Both the position numbers and the translations under genes were made by a program. A stretch of DNA of 8,789 nt, taken from an uncultured Thermomicrobiales bacterium (GTDB lineage Bacteria; Chloroflexota; Chloroflexia; Thermomicrobiales; UBA6265). The notes under the pieces are model-generated. The model was given only the letters and a program-made list of their open reading frames with translations, made no database searches and was not told the DNA's origin. This document shows, in pieces, positions 6,611-8,789 of this stretch; position 1 is the first letter of the stretch; each line of letters opens with the position of its first letter. Location of the stretch: NCBI GenBank assembly GCA_902806395.1, contig CADCWH010000064.1, positions 1 to 8,789 on the forward strand, given 5' to 3'.

Positions 6611-7471
6611 TCAGGCGACCGTCGCGGCGAGGTCACGCAGGGTCGCCATATTCTTGCGATCCCCCTCACCGTCATCGCCCTTTTCGGTCTCCAGGATCCC
6701 GGGCACGTCTGCCCATTGGGGGTCCTGGAGGAACCAGCCGAATCCCTCCAGACCGATCTCCCCCTCGCCGATGTGGGCGTGGCGGTCCTTGTGGCTGCCA
6801 AGGCCGTGCCGGGAGTCGTTCAGATGGATCGAGCGGACGGCGGAAATGCCGATCGACCCCTCGATGGTGTCCATCAGAGCTCGATAGTCCGCCTCGGCCC
6901 GGAAGTCATATCCGGCCGCGAACAGGTGACAGGTGTCGAGGCAGACACCCAGGCGCTCGGACCACGAGACACCCGTTAAAATCGCCCGCAACTCCGCGAG
7001 CGTTGCACCAAGGGTCGTCCCCTGTCCGGCCGTCGTTTCCAGCAACGTCATTGTTTTCGGCGCGTCTGGTGTCCCATAGATCCCGTCCAGCGCCGCCACC
7101 ACCCGGGCCAACCCTGCCTCCGTCCCAGCCCCGACGTGCGCACCTGGGTGGACCACCAGATACGGCACCCCCAACGCGTCGCAGGAGCGCAGTTCACCAC
7201 CGAGTGACCCCGCAGACTTCTCCCACAGCGCGTCGTCCGGCGACGCGAGGTTGATCAGATAGGAGGCGTGCGCTACAAGGGCCCCGGACACGATCCCGAC
7301 CTCATCCGCCTTGGCGCGGAAGGCTAGAGCGTCATCCGGGGACGGAGGCTTGGCCGCCCACTGACGCTGGTTCTTGGTGAAGATCTGGCAGGCGTCCATC
7401 CCAAACTCGGCGGCGCGTTCCAGTGCTTTGTGGGTGCCTCCCGCGGTCGACATGTGGGCCCCGAGTCGCAT
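6611..7471 (-). CDS. nfo: Endonuclease IV (AP endonuclease)
   Basis: This trinuclear-zinc enzyme cuts the DNA backbone 5' to abasic sites and removes blocked 3' ends in base excision repair. The 286-residue TIM barrel matches the family length, and every metal ligand falls at or within one residue of the E. coli Nfo position: His68, His108, Glu145, Asp179, His182, His216, Asp229, His231 and Glu261. The signature blocks are clear: the N-terminal MRLGAHMSTAGG, LETTAGQG (144-151), GVCLDTCHLFAAGYD (175-189), LNDSRHGLGSHKDRHAHIGEG (217-237) and ETEKG (261-265). The start is secure: AGGAGG (7477-7482, minus strand) lies 5 bases before the ATG. A candidate promoter lies at 7530-7558. The gene appears monocistronic and its 3' end nearly touches nuoI. 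Confidence 0.97.
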   Translation of the reverse strand: MRLGAHMSTAGGTHKALERAAEFGMDACQIFTKNQRQWAAKPPSPDDALAFRAKADEVGIVSGALVAHASYLINLASPDDALWEKSAGSLGGELRSCDALGVPYLVVHPGAHVGAGTEAGLARVVAALDGIYGTPDAPKTMTLLETTAGQGTTLGATLAELRAILTGVSWSERLGVCLDTCHLFAAGYDFRAEADYRALMDTIEGSIGISAVRSIHLNDSRHGLGSHKDRHAHIGEGEIGLEGFGWFLQDPQWADVPGILETEKGDDGEGDRKNMATLRDLAATVA

Positions 7472-7529
7472 ACGTTCCTCCTAGCTATCGGGCGCCCTAG
7501 ACACGGGAACCGCCACACGGATGCGGCAA

Positions 7530-7558
7530 AGCGTATCATGGGGTGAACGGACAGTCAC
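7530..7558 (-). promoter_or_regulatory. Candidate housekeeping promoter for nfo
   Basis: On the minus strand GTGACT (7553-7558) and TACGCT (7530-7535) are separated by exactly 17 bases. GTGACT matches 4 of 6 of TTGACA, TACGCT keeps the T-A-...-T of the -10 consensus, and a TGA precedes it as a possible extended -10. A start near 7523 would leave a leader of about 50 bases before the nfo ATG. Confidence 0.4.
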
Positions 7559-7697
7559 CGACCCGCTAACATCGCCGTGATGTCTGCCCGCTCCGTACGT
7601 CCGGCGGGAGTCTAGGCAACCCGTGGCGCCGGCTCTGCGTGCGCCGAGGTCACGTGGGGCCAACTCCGTCCGGACCGTTGTCATGCCGTCTAGTGCC

Positions 7698-7703
7698 GAG
7701 GTG
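7698..7703 (+). promoter_or_regulatory. Ribosome binding site favouring a GTG start for the glycosyltransferase
   Basis: GAGGTG, a full complement of the anti-Shine-Dalgarno CACCTC, lies 6 bases before GTG at 7710. The ATG at 7683 and the GTG at 7623 have weaker sites. Confidence 0.5.
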
Positions 7704-7709
7704 GTCATC

Positions 7710-8471
7710 GTGGCGGGCGATCCCATTCACATCTCGCTGGTCGTGCCGGCCTACAACGAATCGGCCCGGGTGGAGGCGTCACTCCGGTCGATCCTTGCAT
7801 TCCTGGCCGAGCAGCCCTACACGTCCGAAGTGATCCTGGCCGACGACGGCAGCACCGACGGCACCGCCGAAACGGCCCGCTCGATCTTCGCCGGCCACCC
7901 GACGGCCCGAGTGCTGACCATCCCTCATGGCGGCAAGGCGAGGGCGGTGCGGGCTGGGATGCTCGCCGCCCGGGGCGACCTCGTCGGCTTCTCGGATATT
8001 GACCTGGCGACTCCCCTCCACTACCTCAGCGATCTCCGCTCCTCGGTGCTGGGGGGGTGCGACATCGCCATCGCCTCACGGGAGGGCATCGGCGCCCAGC
8101 GCCAGGACGAACCGGCCTACCGCCACGTCATGGGCAGGGTCTTCAACCTGCTGGTCCGGGTCATGGTCCTCCCCGGCATCGACGATACCCAGTGTGGCTT
8201 CAAGCTGTTCGAGCGATCGGCGGCTCAGGCAATCCTCGCCAAGAGTCTCCTCTATGCCTCGGCTGACGGACCCGTGGTGGGACCCCGGGTGACGGCCTTC
8301 GACGTCGAGTTGCTGTTTGTCGCGGGCCGGCTCGGCTACCGCGTCTGCCCGATCCCGGTGGTCTGGACCGCCGGTAGCCACAGCAAGGTGAACCCGGTCA
8401 GTGACACCTGGAACAACTTCAAGGACGTGTTGAGGATCCGGCGCAACGCCTGGCGAGGTTTGTACCGCTAG
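7710..8471 (+). CDS. Family 2 glycosyltransferase, dolichyl-phosphate beta-glucosyltransferase (ALG5)-like
   Basis: This GT-A fold enzyme probably transfers a sugar from a nucleotide donor to a polyprenyl phosphate at the inner face of the membrane. From the GTG at 7710 (253 residues): ISLVVPAYNES at 8-18, ADDGSTDGT at 44-52, GGKARAVRAGMLAARGD at 74-90, the metal-binding DxD-type FSDIDLATP at 94-102, and DTQCGFKLF at 159-167. The GKxxAVRxGM block and especially DTQCGFKLF are typical of ALG5/DPM1-like transferases. No membrane helices are seen, so it is a soluble or peripheral catalytic domain without the GtrA-type partner often found fused or adjacent. The frame extends back to 7623, and the ATG at 7683 is a possible start; neither extension resembles the family, which begins just before ISLVVPAYNE. 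Donor and acceptor cannot be read from sequence. It stands alone here with no other cell-envelope gene. Confidence 0.88.
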   Translation: MAGDPIHISLVVPAYNESARVEASLRSILAFLAEQPYTSEVILADDGSTDGTAETARSIFAGHPTARVLTIPHGGKARAVRAGMLAARGDLVGFSDIDLATPLHYLSDLRSSVLGGCDIAIASREGIGAQRQDEPAYRHVMGRVFNLLVRVMVLPGIDDTQCGFKLFERSAAQAILAKSLLYASADGPVVGPRVTAFDVELLFVAGRLGYRVCPIPVVWTAGSHSKVNPVSDTWNNFKDVLRIRRNAWRGLYR

Positions 8472-8789
8472 GGGCACCGTTCGCGAAACGACGGTCTGGC
8501 GGATGAGGCGAATCTCCCATGGACCCGCTGCCACACTGACGTCCACGGTACGGAAGGCCGGGTCACGCGCCCCGACGATCACGTCGGGGTACCGCATAGA
8601 AGGCGACCCAAATGAGTTTTAACTTCTGGACATGCTCCAGTTCGTCTCCTTCTGGAGCGGCTCTGGGATACTGGAAATCCTCCGTCCAGCTGGTGTCCTC
8701 CGTAGAAACTCCCAGGAGGCGTGGCCACTGGCCCGTTCGCCGCAGTTTGGAGCATATCCGACGCCCTTTCGGAACCAAACTTGGTGCCC
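8472..8789. other. Region without an identifiable gene downstream of the glycosyltransferase
   Basis: I see no gene that I can support in these 318 bases. On the minus strand a frame is open from the right edge to a stop at 8563-8565 (about 74 residues, including STEDTSWTEDFQYPRAAPEG and LKLIWVAFYAVP). Another open frame from the edge ends at about 8619-8621. Either could be the tail of a gene starting beyond the window, but neither has a motif I recognise. The part right of about 8605 is visibly less GC-rich than the genes around it (AAATGAGTTTTAACTT). Two hairpins are present: 8570-8589, and GCTCCAG/CTGGAGC at 8634-8658. Confidence 0.4.
8570..8589. terminator. Perfect GC hairpin after the glycosyltransferase
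   Basis: CCCCGACG (8570-8577) pairs perfectly with CGTCGGGG (8582-8589) around the four-base loop ATCA, 98 bases after the glycosyltransferase stop. There is no T-run on either side, so it would be a non-canonical terminator or simply a structured spacer. On the minus strand it overlaps the end of a possible partial frame. Confidence 0.35.

Noticed and set aside
6349..7254. 301-codon plus-strand frame over nuoI end and nfo
   Set aside because: It is out of frame with nuoI and antisense to nfo; the product is Arg/Pro/Ser-rich with no motif, typical of codon-position bias in GC-rich DNA.
7569..7583. Inverted repeat ACATC-GCCGT-GATGT between nfo and the glycosyltransferase
   Set aside because: Only 5-bp arms with a 5-base spacer, not clearly placed against a promoter; readily explained by chance.
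8076..8597. 173-codon minus-strand frame over the glycosyltransferase
   Set aside because: Most of it is antisense to the glycosyltransferase motifs. The free N-terminal part (8472-8597) has no recognisable similarity.
8634..8658. GCTCCAG...CTGGAGC hairpin as a terminator
   Set aside because: The stem is 7 bp with an 11-base loop and no T-run, and it is far from any gene end; kept only as part of the spacer description.

Overview
This window is a GC-rich piece of a bacterial chromosome made up almost entirely of housekeeping genes. The mix is: a Trk-type K+ uptake regulator end, a hexameric glutamate dehydrogenase, GatB of the tRNA amidotransferase, a formate-dehydrogenase-like NuoG with NuoI, endonuclease IV and an ALG5-like glycosyltransferase. 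Together with the protein style, this suggests a Thermomicrobia-type Chloroflexota (Sphaerobacter/Nitrolancea-like) or a GC-rich actinobacterial relative. That placement is inference from recollection of protein families, not a search result. I see no tRNA, rRNA, CRISPR array, insertion sequence or phage gene.

Layout. 1-337 (+) is the C-terminal half of a TrkA/RCK protein. A perfect 11-bp hairpin at 343-375 separates it from a convergent minus-strand pair: gatB (about 3344 to 1803) followed 52 bases later by gdh (1750 to 413). Upstream of gatB lies a divergent control region (3345-3663) holding a 6+4+6 inverted repeat and a candidate -10 for the plus-strand nuoG-nuoI pair (3664-6045 and 6080-6601). 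NuoI ends only 9 bases from the end of the convergent endonuclease IV gene nfo (7471-6611, -). A divergent spacer with a candidate nfo promoter leads to a plus-strand family 2 glycosyltransferase (about 7710-8471). The last 318 bases have a hairpin and short open frames but no gene I can identify.

How the genes work together. NuoG and NuoI are the iron-sulfur wire of respiratory complex I. NuoG carries the N1b-, N5-, N4-, N7- and ferredoxin-like cysteine sets, and NuoI carries the N6a/N6b set, so the two adjacent genes encode neighbouring segments of the electron path. No nuoE, nuoF or nuoH lies beside them, so the cassette is detached from the usual operon order. gatB and gdh both touch the glutamine/glutamate pool and may be co-transcribed, but the link may be coincidental.

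The most notable points are three. NuoG looks like a formate dehydrogenase alpha subunit that has lost both the Mo-ligand Cys/Sec and the whole C-terminal pterin-binding domain. The nuoG-nuoI pair stands alone. And an operator-like inverted repeat overlaps its likely promoter. I did not find convincing evidence of a wholly new system.
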